Part shown: positions 1 through 8,485 of the stretch, in pieces
How positions within the stretch are numbered: position 1 is the stretch's first letter
Layout of the letters: every line of letters begins with the position of its first letter
Assembly: GCF_020164435.1 (NCBI RefSeq)
Contig: NZ_JAIUDQ010000011.1
Coordinates: forward strand, 101,517 to 165,516
Direction of reading: 5' to 3'
DNA: 64,000 nt
Origin: Phyllobacterium lublinensis
Lineage (GTDB): Bacteria > Pseudomonadota > Alphaproteobacteria > Rhizobiales > Rhizobiaceae
Notes under the pieces: generated by a model
Told to the model about the DNA's origin: nothing
Seen by the model: only the letters and a program-made list of their open reading frames with translations
Databases searched by the model: none
Program-made: the position numbers and the translations under genes

Positions 1-2
1 GT

Positions 3-821
3 ATTACCGCGCTCCTCGGTTCCGCATCGCTGATCGGTGGCCACGGTACGACGATTGCCTGGGCACCGATACTTGCCGACCGGTTCGGCCTTACCAATGC
101 CATGGAAATTGGCGTGGCGGCAGCGACGCTCGGTCTGGTCATTGCGAGCCTTGTCGGTGGTCCGGTCGCAGGTCTCCTGATCGCACGCTACCAGCTCAAG
201 GGGCCTGAGGCTGCTCCATCCATAGGAATGCCGGACGATCAGGCGGTCGAAGAGGATCTCAATCACATCACTCTGCTGCGCACGATCCTGGTCCTCAATG
301 TCGCGGTCCTCGTAGGCTACACGGTCGACGAGCTGCTAGCCGACCTGGGGTTTCGCCTGCCCCTCTTCGTTGCCTGTCTGCTGACGGCGATTGTCATGAC
401 CAATGTCATTCCGCGGATCATGCCGAACATGTTCTGGCCGACCCGCACGTCCGCACTGGCGCTTGTCTCCGACCTGTCGCTGAGCATTTTCCTGGCAATG
501 TCGCTGATGAGCATGCAGCTCTGGACGCTTGGCGGGCTGGGGCCATCTCTTCTGCTTGTCCTGGCGCTCCAGACCGTTGCCGCAATCGCCTATATACTTT
601 TCGTTGTGTTCCCGCTCATGGGGCGGAATTACGACGCTGCGGTGATTGCCGGGGGATTCAGCGGCATAAGCCTTGGGGCAACGCCGACAGCCATCGCCAA
701 CATGACAGCCATTACGAAGGTCCACGGCGCAGCGCCGCTGGCTTTCATCATCCTGCCGCTTGTTTCGGCATTCTTCATCGACATCGCGAATGCCTTCGCG
801 ATCGGTTTTCTCGTCAATTGA
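3..821 (+). CDS. gltS: Sodium/glutamate symporter GltS (C-terminal part, 5' truncated by window edge)
   Basis: Inner-membrane Na+-coupled glutamate uptake carrier. The reading frame is open from base 3, so the N-terminal part lies upstream of the window. The visible 272 residues start with a GSASLIGGHGTTIAW stretch, the glycine-rich re-entrant loop typical of the GltS family. A polar cytoplasmic linker follows (around 'GPEAAPSIGMPDDQ'), then a second set of hydrophobic helices with a second loop, GGFSGISLGATPTAIANM, which mirrors the first as expected for the inverted-repeat fold of this family. The gene ends 20 bp before the stop of a small convergent gene. Family assignment is firm; substrate preference follows from family knowledge. 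Confidence 0.93.
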   Translation: MTALLGSASLIGGHGTTIAWAPILADRFGLTNAMEIGVAAATLGLVIASLVGGPVAGLLIARYQLKGPEAAPSIGMPDDQAVEEDLNHITLLRTILVLNVAVLVGYTVDELLADLGFRLPLFVACLLTAIVMTNVIPRIMPNMFWPTRTSALALVSDLSLSIFLAMSLMSMQLWTLGGLGPSLLLVLALQTVAAIAYILFVVFPLMGRNYDAAVIAGGFSGISLGATPTAIANMTAITKVHGAAPLAFIILPLVSAFFIDIANAFAIGFLVN

Positions 822-841
822 GCGGGCAGGTCACACCCAGG

Positions 842-1243
842 CTATCGCCTCCTGCTGATGCGGCGCATGTCAACGATGCGGCCGTCCCTTTGCCTGATCG
901 CAATCTCGAACCGGGTGCCGCCGCGCCAGGCTCGGTAGACAAAGAAGCGGCTACGGCAATCGATGCGACGGATATCGCGGAAGCCTCGATTGCGAAGCCG
1001 TCTTTCGCCTTCCGAACAGGAGATTCCCCTGCCACTGCTGACGCTTGAACCGATGTTGATGGTAACGCTGGCAGCGCTCGCTGCGCTTGGCAGCGCCACG
1101 GGAGTGAGGAGGAGGCTGCTCGCAACAACAAGAAAGACCCATACCGATTTAAGCAAGATAAACTCCAAGGTCCATTTAAACCATGTTGGCGGTGCTTGTC
1201 GCCCAACCAACTGTGAGACCACACTAGGTGAAAAGCAACGCAA
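842..1243 (-). CDS. Small secreted protein of unknown function
   Basis: Up to 133 residues. A basic N-terminus is followed by a hydrophobic stretch (LLKSVWVFLVVASSLLLTP) and an Ala-rich cleavage-like site (SAASAASV), consistent with a Sec signal peptide. The mature part is short, Arg-rich and contains two cysteines (GISCSEGERRL and RRIDCRSRFFVYRAW), which could pair in the periplasm. The upstream start is uncertain: the signal peptide would fit a start nearer to the LLKSVWVF segment, at a TTG codon. Proteins with a GxGxSCxxG...DCRGxFYxYRA pattern are common hypothetical secreted proteins of rhizobia and brucellae (recognised pattern, no function known). It is convergent with gltS. Confidence 0.6.
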   Translation of the reverse strand: MRCFSPSVVSQLVGRQAPPTWFKWTLEFILLKSVWVFLVVASSLLLTPVALPSAASAASVTINIGSSVSSGRGISCSEGERRLRNRGFRDIRRIDCRSRFFVYRAWRGGTRFEIAIRQRDGRIVDMRRISRRR

Positions 1244-1363
1244 TTGCCAAAGGATCCGTGCGATGAACTATTGGATGGTTAATATCCGCGTGACACCCAT
1301 TCAAATTGACTTCACTATTCAACGGCATAGCAGGTCAACACCGTCGGTCCGGGGGAAGCGGGT

Positions 1364-3040
1364 TTGAAAGCTTACATGTCAGTCCTCGCAAAATCGTTTT
1401 CCGCCATTGGTCTCCTTGTCGGCATACTTTTCTTTGCCGCATCCCTCACGCCCAGCCTCATGCCGCGCTCCTATCTCGTGCAGGGCGCATTGTCCGGATT
1501 TTGTGCGGCGCTCGGCTATGGCGTGGGCGTGGCGATGGTATGGCTATGGCGCTATCTGGAAATTCCCGCGCCTTCCCGGCGCATCCAGAGAGGCGCCAAA
1601 TGGGTCGCGGTCATCCTGTGCATCGCAATAGCAGGCATCTTCCTTTGGAAGGCAGCCGAATGGCAGAACACCGTGCGCAGCCTGATGGGGCTCGGGCCGG
1701 TCGAAAGCGTCGAGCCGATCGAACTTGCAGTGATCGCGCTTGTCGTTTTTCTGGTTGTCATCATGCTTGCCCGCCTCTTCAGGCACACATTCCGTCTGTT
1801 TTCGCGCTGGTTGAACCGCCTCGTGCCGCGCCGCGTATCCAAGGTCATTGGCGGTGTTCTCGCGGTTGCACTTTTCTGGTCGGTAGCCCAGGGTGTCCTG
1901 TTCAAGGTCGTCCTGCGGATGGTCGATACATCCTTTCGCGAACTCGATGCCAGGATCGATGATGGTTCACCCCGCCCGTCAGACCCACTCAGACCCGGTG
2001 GCCCAGGTTCACTCCTCGACTGGCAGGACCTCGGACGGCAGGGGCGTGCCTTCATTGCAACCGGACCTACCGGCGCGCAGATCGGCAGTTTTTTCAACAC
2101 CAGGGCGCTTGATCCCATTCGCGTCTATGTCGGGCTGAATTCTGCCGAAACCGTGGAGGAGCGAGCGCATCTTGCCCTTGAAGAATTGAAACGCGACGGC
2201 GGGTTTGATCGATCGGCCCTGATCGTTATCGTGCCGACGGGAACCGGATGGGTTGATCCCGAGGGCATCGATACAGTCGAGTACCTGCACCATGGCGACA
2301 TTGCCAGCGTCGCCATGCAATATTCCTATCTCAGCAGTTGGCTGTCCCTGCTTGTCGAACCGGGCTATGGCTCGGAAGCAGGCCAGGCACTCTTTCGCGA
2401 AGTATATCGCCACTGGACTACGTTACCGCGTGACAGCCGGCCCAAGCTGTATCTGTACGGGTTGAGTCTTGGCGCGATGAATTCTGAACTGTCGGCTCAC
2501 CTCTACGATATCATCGGCGACCCGTTCCAGGGCGCCCTGTGGAGTGGGCCACCCTTCCAGAGCCGCATCTGGAACTCCGTGACTGTCGGCCGAAATCCTG
2601 GTTCGCCAGCATGGCTCCCACAGTTTCGCGACGGTTCCATCATACGGTTTACCAACCAGAACAATGCGCTGGACCTACCCGGTGCGGTCTGGGGGCCGCT
2701 TCGCATTGTCTACCTCCAATATGCAAGCGATCCCGTGACGTTCTTTGATTTTCATGCGCTCTACCGGGAACCGGAATGGATGAAGGTCCCGCGCGGTCCG
2801 GACGTGTCGCCGAGCCTGCGCTGGATACCCGGGGTGACGATGCTGCAGCTGCTTTTCGATATGGCGATCGCAACGACATCGCCAATGGGATACGGCCACG
2901 TGTATGCGCCCGAACACTATATCGATGGCTGGATGGCAGTTACCGATCCGCAGGGCCTCCAGCAGGGTGATGTTGACCGGCTGAAGGCATTTTTCATCCA
3001 ACAGTCGCGGAGCGACGATAATCCACCGCCGAGCGATTGA
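1364..3040 (+). CDS. Membrane-anchored alpha/beta-hydrolase (DUF2319/Abhydrolase_9 type)
   Basis: About 558 residues. The N-terminal ~200 residues hold four to five hydrophobic helices and the LTPSLMPR motif typical of the Abhydrolase_9 N-terminal domain. The C-terminal half is the hydrolase domain, with a nucleophile elbow GLSLGAMNS (Ser about residue 368) and late conserved segments (VTVGRNPGSPAWLP; YDLP-like VYLQYASDPVTFF; HVYAPEHYIDGW with a candidate catalytic His). The TTG at 1364 lies 5 bases after a GGGGGAAG ribosome site; the ATG at 1376 in the same frame is too far from it, so TTG is preferred. Such proteins are predicted inner-membrane esterases or lipases of unknown substrate. It is a stand-alone gene. 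Confidence 0.85.
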   Translation: MKAYMSVLAKSFSAIGLLVGILFFAASLTPSLMPRSYLVQGALSGFCAALGYGVGVAMVWLWRYLEIPAPSRRIQRGAKWVAVILCIAIAGIFLWKAAEWQNTVRSLMGLGPVESVEPIELAVIALVVFLVVIMLARLFRHTFRLFSRWLNRLVPRRVSKVIGGVLAVALFWSVAQGVLFKVVLRMVDTSFRELDARIDDGSPRPSDPLRPGGPGSLLDWQDLGRQGRAFIATGPTGAQIGSFFNTRALDPIRVYVGLNSAETVEERAHLALEELKRDGGFDRSALIVIVPTGTGWVDPEGIDTVEYLHHGDIASVAMQYSYLSSWLSLLVEPGYGSEAGQALFREVYRHWTTLPRDSRPKLYLYGLSLGAMNSELSAHLYDIIGDPFQGALWSGPPFQSRIWNSVTVGRNPGSPAWLPQFRDGSIIRFTNQNNALDLPGAVWGPLRIVYLQYASDPVTFFDFHALYREPEWMKVPRGPDVSPSLRWIPGVTMLQLLFDMAIATTSPMGYGHVYAPEHYIDGWMAVTDPQGLQQGDVDRLKAFFIQQSRSDDNPPPSD

Positions 3041-3193
3041 CCATGCGCAGAGCATGCGTTGGGTTTCGGAAGAAAAAGAAACGCGATGCATGGCTGTGGG
3101 ATTCACTGCTAATCTCTTGGACGCGCTGGGCAAGATATAGTTTTTCCAGCCCGTCCCGCCGTTAATCACCACCCATGAAGAACTGGAGGCAAC

Positions 3194-3685
3194 ATGTCTG
3201 ATCTTATTGTGATCGTATACCCCACGGAAGCAAAAGCCGAAGAGGTGCGCCATCGCCTCGTCGAACTCCAGAAAGAATATCTGATCACGCTCGGAGATGC
3301 CGTGATCGCAACCAAGACGGACGCCGGCAAAATCAAGCTCAACCAGATGGTGAGCACGACGGCAGCCGGCGCGGTATCCGGCAGTTTTTGGGGTCTCTTG
3401 ATTGGCGTGCTCTTTCTCAATCCGCTGATCGGTGCCGCGGTGGGGGCCGCGTCGGGGGCCCTTGGCGGGGCCTTGATGGATGTCGGCATCAACGACAACT
3501 TCATGAAGGAGCTCGCCGCCAATATCCAACCTGGAAACGCAGCATTGTTCGTGCTTGTGCAGTCGATGACAGCCGACAAGGTGCTGAAGGATATCTCCGG
3601 TTACGGTGGTGTCGTGCTCAAGACGTCACTGGACGAAACCAAGGAGCAGGTGCTGCGCGAAGCTCTGCAAAAGCACACATCGTGA
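3194..3685 (+). CDS. DUF1269 family membrane protein
   Basis: 163 residues, starting after a GGAGG ribosome site. The N-terminus (MSDLIVIVYPTEAKAEEV) forms a ferredoxin-like fold half. A glycine- and alanine-rich double hydrophobic hairpin follows (GSFWGLLIGVLFLNPLIG and AAVGAASGALGGALMDVG). The C-terminal half (NAALFVLVQSMTADKVL, GGVVLKTSLDETKEQVL) is characteristic of DUF1269, in which Gly-zipper helices flank a soluble domain. Function is unknown. Homologues are often found with general-stress or envelope genes in alphaproteobacteria. It probably forms its own transcription unit, since 144 bp with palindromes separate it from the next gene. Confidence 0.85.
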   Translation: MSDLIVIVYPTEAKAEEVRHRLVELQKEYLITLGDAVIATKTDAGKIKLNQMVSTTAAGAVSGSFWGLLIGVLFLNPLIGAAVGAASGALGGALMDVGINDNFMKELAANIQPGNAALFVLVQSMTADKVLKDISGYGGVVLKTSLDETKEQVLREALQKHTS

Positions 3686-3712
3686 CGCCTTGGGTACAGC
3701 AGCCTCGACCAT

Positions 3713-3728
3713 CCCGATGATCATCGGG
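3713..3728. repeat. Perfect 16-bp palindrome in intergenic region
   Basis: CCCGATGA followed directly by its reverse complement TCATCGGG, 28 bp after the DUF1269 stop. A second stem (GCATCG, TCGG loop, CGATGC at 3755-3770) follows before the AI-2E family gene. Neither is followed by a T-run, so this is not a classical intrinsic terminator. It could be an operator or an mRNA-end structure. Confidence 0.4.
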
Positions 3729-3829
3729 GTGGTCGGCGGAGCACTGCCGAAGCCGCATCGTCGGCGATGCCGATTGCAAGGGCGATGGCACGACATACCG
3801 GTTTGGAGTAAGGGGCGGATGACCAAGGC

Positions 3830-4855
3830 ATGGCTGTTCACGATGCAAAACCGATGATTGGCTACCTTGCAACCGGCATCCTCGTTCTCGCGCTGCTCCG
3901 CCTGGGCCAGACAATCTTCGTCCCGCTCGTCTTCGCCTTGTTCATCATTGCACTCGTTGCGCCGCTCCAGGTCAGGTTGCAGCGCTGGATGCCCCAGCTG
4001 CTTGCGCTGCTCGTGACACTCTCGGCCACGATCGTCATCATCATGGCCGTTGGATCCTCGGTGGCCTGGGGCCTGAGCAGACTTGGTCAGTGGCTATTCG
4101 TGAATGCGCGCAAATTCCAGGATGTCTATGTGCACTGGACCGATTGGCTCGAGGAACACGGGATTGCAATTGCGGGCCCCCTCGCCGATCGTTTTGACGT
4201 GACATGGCTGGTCGGCTTCACTCAGGGACTGGCCGGGCGTCTCAATAGTTTCGCAGGATTTGCGCTGCTGGTCTTTGTTTTCGTCATGCTCGGTCTCCTG
4301 GAGATCGAGGATTTCAACAGGCGCCTTCGCTCAGCCGCCCTGCAGCCGCATGGTATGAACATGCTTCATGCAAACAGCGACATATCGAGGAAATTGCGCC
4401 GGTTCATGCTTGTACGGACGTTCGCCAGCATCCTGACCGGCCTGATCGTGTGGGCCTTTGCATATATCGCCGGCCTCGAGCTGGCCGCAGCCTGGGGCGC
4501 AATCGCCTTCACTCTCAACTACATACCATTCCTCGGGCCGTTCGTTGCAACTGTCCTTCCGACGCTTTTCGCCATAGGCCAGTTTGATTCCTGGCAGATG
4601 GCCCTTGCCGTCTTCGCCGGACTGAACCTGATCCAATTCCTGATCGGGAGCTACCTTGAACCATTGCTGATCGGGACATCGTTGGCGATCTCGCCGTTCG
4701 CCGTCATCTTTTCGGTGTTCTTCTGGAGCTTCATGTGGGGCGTGCCGGGAGCATTCCTTGGCGTTCCCATACTCATCGCATTCATCATCTATTGTGAGAA
4801 ATCGCCAAGAGCAAAATGGATAGCCGTTTTGCTGTCTGCGAAGGCTCCCGACTAA
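3830..4855 (+). CDS. AI-2E family transporter (PerM/TqsA-like membrane protein)
   Basis: 341 residues with about seven to eight hydrophobic segments. Family landmarks are the N-terminal pair of helices (TGILVLALLRLGQTIFVPLVFALF), a long amphipathic central region, and the C-terminal segments NYIPFLGPFVATVLPTLFAI and GSYLEPLLIGTSLAISPFAVIFSVFFW, which match the family signature around the Gly/Pro-rich NYIP..GP motif. TqsA exports autoinducer-2 and others of the family act as Na+/H+ antiporters, so the substrate here cannot be assigned. The ATG is preceded by an AGGGGCGG ribosome site. No obvious operon partner. Confidence 0.87.
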   Translation: MAVHDAKPMIGYLATGILVLALLRLGQTIFVPLVFALFIIALVAPLQVRLQRWMPQLLALLVTLSATIVIIMAVGSSVAWGLSRLGQWLFVNARKFQDVYVHWTDWLEEHGIAIAGPLADRFDVTWLVGFTQGLAGRLNSFAGFALLVFVFVMLGLLEIEDFNRRLRSAALQPHGMNMLHANSDISRKLRRFMLVRTFASILTGLIVWAFAYIAGLELAAAWGAIAFTLNYIPFLGPFVATVLPTLFAIGQFDSWQMALAVFAGLNLIQFLIGSYLEPLLIGTSLAISPFAVIFSVFFWSFMWGVPGAFLGVPILIAFIIYCEKSPRAKWIAVLLSAKAPD

Positions 4856-4923
4856 TCCGGCAAAGCTTCCAACTGAATTCAAGCGGTTCCAGGCAGAGAG
4901 TCCACAAGTTGTGCAAAGCGTTT

Positions 4924-4936
4924 CGTAACTGTTACG
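4924..4936. promoter_or_regulatory. Palindrome upstream of the small ORF/AraC unit
   Basis: CGTAAC-T-GTTACG, perfect 6-bp arms around one base, about 90 bp before the 34-codon ORF that leads into the AraC gene. A second element, GCAGCTGTAACTGC, sits about 45 bp further on. It is a candidate operator, possibly for autoregulation by the AraC protein. The role is inferred only from symmetry and position. Confidence 0.3.
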
Positions 4937-5027
4937 TACTGAACAGGCAGCCTTCGTTGTGTCATACTATACAGAACCTGCAGCTGTAACTGCGCGATTT
5001 CCACTTCGGTGACTTATTGGAGTAGCA

Positions 5028-5132
5028 ATGACTGCACTTCCCCAAGCAAAAATGGATCGAAGCAACAAGTCCAGCTCTAGCACAGAGGAAATTCCACCCG
5101 TCTACACGTCGTTCGGTTACGACGAATGGTGA
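5028..5132 (+). CDS. Short ORF (34 aa) directly upstream of the AraC regulator; possible leader or signal peptide
   Basis: ATG at 5028 with a GGAG ribosome site five bases upstream, stop at 5130-5132, only 4 bases before the AraC start. The peptide is hydrophilic and Ser-rich in the middle (RSNKSSSSTEE) and ends in an aromatic tail, PPVYTSFGYDEW. The AraC gene has only a weak ribosome site of its own, so translation of this ORF may control it by coupling. Alternatives are a peptide precursor or a spurious frame. Nothing homologous is recognised. Confidence 0.45.
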   Translation: MTALPQAKMDRSNKSSSSTEEIPPVYTSFGYDEW

Positions 5133-5136
5133 AATC

Positions 5137-6285
5137 ATGAACGCTCATGATCATAACTTGACATCGAATGCGCCACTCGATCAGAACCTCGCCCAGGCAG
5201 CCGCGGCGAACGCTGCCGCCGGCCCTCCATCAAAAGCAACGCCGCCATCTTGCAGCACATCCGTACCTGCCTTCAAGTTTGACACCCGGGGCGTACCGCT
5301 CGAGCATCAGTATGACTCGTGGCGCAACAGCTTCTCGTCAATGCTCGAGTTCAGCGAGAGGAAAGACCGGTCAAGTGGCTTTGAGGGAAAGCAAGTCGTC
5401 TGGGATCTTGGCAATCTGGCGTTCTCCCGGATCAGGACGAGCGCGCTGGAATTTGCCAGTGTACCCGGGCATACGCGCAGGCAGGCGCTTGACCACTGGA
5501 CTCTGACCCTTCCGCTCGACGGAACCATCAGCACAGACGGTCCGGCGGGAAGCTTTGAGGGCGGAACCGGCATAATTCAGGTCCATTCGCTTGGCCGGTG
5601 GTTCGAAGGACACGTAACAGACAGCGAAATGCTCATGCTGTTTGTTCCGCGTGACTTCTGCCCGGAGGCTGCCCATATCCTCAGCGCTTCGGAGTTTTCC
5701 ACGATTGATACGGCGATGGGCAGGCTGCTGTCCGATTACTTTATCGGATTGGCCAAGCGGTTGCCATCTGTGGAGGCATCGAACCTCCCCGAAGTCGTGA
5801 GCGCCACGCAGGCGATGATCCGAGCATGCATATTGCCATCCCGCGACAGTATCGAGGAGGCGCAGGCACCCATCGCTCGCGTTCTGCTTGAAAAGGCCCG
5901 AGGGATCGTGCGCTCGAAATTGTTCGATCCGACATTCGACGCCAAGGCCCTGTGTCGCGATCTCGCGATTTCACGTACAGGCCTTTATCGGATGTTCGAG
6001 CCGTTCGGGGGTGTCATGCATTATCTGCAGCACCAGCGCCTCCTCGATGCACACGCAGCATTGGCGGATCCGAACGACAAACGCCGTATTATCGAGATTG
6101 CCGAGCAGCGTTGCTTTAGCGATGGCGCAGAATTCAGCCGAGCCTTCAAGAGGGAGTTCGGCTACACCCCAAGCGAAGTCAGAGCTGGCCGCAAGAGCAG
6201 TGTTCCGCAAAGATCCGCTAGCGAGCTTACAGCGGTTGCCCCCGAGGAACGGCTTGGCTTGCTCCTGCGCAAGCTGCACGGCTGA
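5137..6285 (+). CDS. AraC family transcriptional regulator
   Basis: 382 residues. The first ~45 residues are low-complexity Ala/Pro/Asn. Residues ~50-210 resemble the AraC-binding-like sensor domain (FDTRGVPLEHQYDSWRN start; RRQALDHWTLTLPLDG). The last ~110 residues form the two helix-turn-helix motifs of AraC/XylS proteins (FDAKALCRDLAISRTGLYRMF and IIEIAEQRCFSDGAEFSRAFKREFGYTPSEVR). It is a cytoplasmic DNA-binding regulator whose ligand is unknown. Translation is probably coupled to the preceding 34-codon ORF. It is followed 12 bp later by a small membrane-protein gene that may share the transcript. Confidence 0.9.
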   Translation: MNAHDHNLTSNAPLDQNLAQAAAANAAAGPPSKATPPSCSTSVPAFKFDTRGVPLEHQYDSWRNSFSSMLEFSERKDRSSGFEGKQVVWDLGNLAFSRIRTSALEFASVPGHTRRQALDHWTLTLPLDGTISTDGPAGSFEGGTGIIQVHSLGRWFEGHVTDSEMLMLFVPRDFCPEAAHILSASEFSTIDTAMGRLLSDYFIGLAKRLPSVEASNLPEVVSATQAMIRACILPSRDSIEEAQAPIARVLLEKARGIVRSKLFDPTFDAKALCRDLAISRTGLYRMFEPFGGVMHYLQHQRLLDAHAALADPNDKRRIIEIAEQRCFSDGAEFSRAFKREFGYTPSEVRAGRKSSVPQRSASELTAVAPEERLGLLLRKLHG

Positions 6286-6297
6286 TCCGGGTGTTCA

Positions 6298-6426
6298 ATG
6301 ATGCGCGATGACGACGTGAACGAGCGACTGAGAAAACTCGGCGTGAATGTTGGCCCCTTCACGTTCACGGTATTGTTGCTGATCGGCGTTGTCGTTGCGA
6401 TGGGGCTTGGTTGGCTGTTGTACTAG
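6298..6426 (+). CDS. Very small single-pass membrane protein (42 aa)
   Basis: Starts at either of two adjacent ATG codons (6298 or 6301) 12 bp after the AraC stop. A charged N-terminus (RDDDVNERLRKLG) is followed by one hydrophobic helix (FTFTVLLLIGVVVAMGLGWLLY) that runs to the C-terminus. The N-in, helix-at-end layout is typical of bacterial micro-membrane proteins. Function unknown; position suggests co-transcription with the AraC gene and the next membrane protein. Confidence 0.45.
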   Translation: MMRDDDVNERLRKLGVNVGPFTFTVLLLIGVVVAMGLGWLLY

Positions 6427-6467
6427 CGCCCGCCGACGTCCTTGGTTGCTGGAGGGTGTTGATTCCA

Positions 6468-6974
6468 ATGTTTGATGATGATGACTGGAAGCTGGCCATT
6501 GAGGATACGAGATTTCGGCAGAACGCCATCGTTGCCCTCATCTATTCAAGCAACAACCAGGCTCTAGGCCTTCTCCGACTGTTTTCCGTTATAGCCCTTG
6601 CCACGGCGACCGGTACTGTCACGTCGCTGGCAGCCGGCGAATTCTCGACAACCGTCGGATGGGAGCTTGCATCGCTGACACTGATTCTCGTGTGGTCGTC
6701 CTGGCAGTGCTTCCGAGCCCTGGAAGTAGGGGACATCGACCTGCCTGGTCGTGACGCCGAATTTTGGCTCCTTGCCGCCGACAGCGGAAACGACCGCCCC
6801 ACCTTCTCTCGCCGTTACCTCGAGGTTTTCCGGGAACGGTACCGGACGAACCGGAGGGTAAGCGAGCGGCAGGCCCGCGCGCTCAGAAGGGCAAAGCTGG
6901 GAGGAATCATAGCCCCACTCGTCGGCATTGCCGTAGGTACGATCTTGGGGTTCTTTCAATTAAGTCCGCTTTGA
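6468..6974 (+). CDS. Hypothetical membrane protein (168 aa)
   Basis: ATG at 6468 follows GGAGGG and an 11-base spacer; a longer TTG-initiated version would overlap the preceding small gene and is less likely. The N-terminus is acidic (MFDDDDWKLAIEDTRFRQNAI). Two hydrophobic segments lie near residues 30-85, then a soluble stretch (ALEVGDIDLPGRDAEFWLLAADSGNDR), a basic region, and a final helix (IIAPLVGIAVGTILGFFQL). No family recognised. It lies in a run of three co-directional genes with the AraC regulator and may be part of its output. Confidence 0.6.
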   Translation: MFDDDDWKLAIEDTRFRQNAIVALIYSSNNQALGLLRLFSVIALATATGTVTSLAAGEFSTTVGWELASLTLILVWSSWQCFRALEVGDIDLPGRDAEFWLLAADSGNDRPTFSRRYLEVFRERYRTNRRVSERQARALRRAKLGGIIAPLVGIAVGTILGFFQLSPL

Positions 6975-7035
6975 GCTTCCGTACGATCGCTCACTGTGGC
7001 ATTGGTCGTGGTGGCGAATTGGATATTTACACCCT

Positions 7036-8208
7036 GTGTTCAGTCGAAGCGTCTTGATACTGCGGACTATCATACTGGGACTCATGGCGAGTGGTGTAGC
7101 GTCATGTGCGTCTCCGGCCCGTGGCGTCCTGTCGCCCGTGACCCCTCCGCCATCCAATACGGCGAAAGTCGATCTTCTGGTCGCGACGACCCGCGCCCCC
7201 ACGTCGGAGAGGGGGGTCTTCTTTACGGGGGAACGCGGCAGCGATCTCAGTCTCGCAAACGTCGTCGTCTCAATTCCGCCCAATCGCCGGCCGGGCACGA
7301 TCCAGTGGCCGCGCCGCCTGCCGGGCGATCCAGAACGAAGCTTTGTGACCACGGCAGTTGACACCATCAATGTGGGCGACATTCGAACCTGGTATCGATC
7401 GCATGCGACGAGCGGCAGGCGTGTTCTGATTTTCGTCCATGGGTTCAACACCCGCTTCGAGGACGCGGTCTTTCGTTTCGCGCAGATCGTTCACGATTCG
7501 CGGGCCGAGGTGACTCCCGTCCTGTTTACCTGGCCATCGAGAGGTGCCCTGCTTGACTATAATTACGATCGGGAAAGCACCAATTTTTCACGATCGGAAT
7601 TGGGCTACGTCATCCAGCAGGCGGTCAAGAGCCCGGATGTGTCCGAGATCACGATCGTGGCTCATTCGATGGGAAGCTGGCCCGTGATGGAAGCACTGCG
7701 TGACATGGCGATGCAGGACCGGCGGATTTCACCCAAGATTACGGACGTCGTTCTCGCCTCGCCGGATCTCGATATCGATGTCTTCCGCAAACAGCTCATC
7801 GATATCGGGCAGGATCGCCCGCATATTTCGATATTCGTATCGGCGAATGATCGGGCGCTTCGGCTTTCCCGGCTGATATCGGGTCAGATGACACGGGTGG
7901 GTGCTGTCGACCTTACAAATGCTGCTTACAAGGCCCAGCTCGAGGAGGCATCCGGAATTACGGTGTACGATCTCACTGCGCTGCGCAATGGCGACAGTCT
8001 GAACCACGCCCAGTTCGCCACCAGTCCCGAGGTCGTCCGCCTCTTCGGCGAGCGGCTGCTGCGGGGTCAATCGCTTTCCGACGCGGACCCCGGTTTACCC
8101 GGCAATTTTGGTGCAACCGCTATCGAAGCCGGCCAGACGATCGGGACGGCGACGGGTGTCGCCCTGAGCGCGCCCATCCGTATTTTTGAAGGCGCCGTGC
8201 GTCGATAG
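7036..8208 (+). CDS. Lipoprotein alpha/beta-hydrolase (DUF900, COG4782-type)
   Basis: 390 residues with a GTG start. The N-terminal hydrophobic stretch ends in a lipobox VASC (Cys about residue 24), predicting a lipid-anchored envelope protein. The catalytic domain follows: oxyanion-type FVHGFNTRF at ~138, nucleophile elbow IVAHSMGSW (Ser ~217), acid candidate in VLASPDLDIDVF, and His in LNHAQF. This is the DUF900 arrangement, which is widespread in rhizobia as 'esterase/lipase superfamily' proteins of unknown substrate. The tail (GATAIEAGQTIGTATG) is Gly/Ala-rich. Confidence 0.85.
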   Translation: MFSRSVLILRTIILGLMASGVASCASPARGVLSPVTPPPSNTAKVDLLVATTRAPTSERGVFFTGERGSDLSLANVVVSIPPNRRPGTIQWPRRLPGDPERSFVTTAVDTINVGDIRTWYRSHATSGRRVLIFVHGFNTRFEDAVFRFAQIVHDSRAEVTPVLFTWPSRGALLDYNYDRESTNFSRSELGYVIQQAVKSPDVSEITIVAHSMGSWPVMEALRDMAMQDRRISPKITDVVLASPDLDIDVFRKQLIDIGQDRPHISIFVSANDRALRLSRLISGQMTRVGAVDLTNAAYKAQLEEASGITVYDLTALRNGDSLNHAQFATSPEVVRLFGERLLRGQSLSDADPGLPGNFGATAIEAGQTIGTATGVALSAPIRIFEGAVRR

Positions 8209-8329
8209 CCAGATGCCTGTTCATGGATGCCGCTCGATAAGTGGTCATTGCCACCGGTCGCGCAGAAACGTATTCTCACATCCGTGCTTGGTTGGATGCA
8301 GGCCAGGGCAGGTTCGTCAGGAGGTCACT

Positions 8330-8419
8330 ATGTTGCGTGGCGCTACGGCTATCATCGTTGCCATCGTCCTGGCCCTGGTGGCCTGGAAACTCGTACTTGC
8401 ATACATGATCCACCAATAG
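8330..8419 (+). CDS. Tiny membrane protein (29 aa)
   Basis: ATG at 8330 is preceded by a near-perfect AGGAGGT ribosome site at 8319-8325. The product is essentially a single hydrophobic helix (TAIIVAIVLALVAWKLVLAY) with a short MIHQ tail. The strong ribosome site in an otherwise empty gap argues that it is translated. Function unknown. Confidence 0.45.
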   Translation: MLRGATAIIVAIVLALVAWKLVLAYMIHQ

Positions 8420-8485
8420 CCCGCTTGCTGTCGCAGCGGCGGGAGGTGCTGCATTGGACGTCTTCCCTCACTTCGAGGAAAACCG

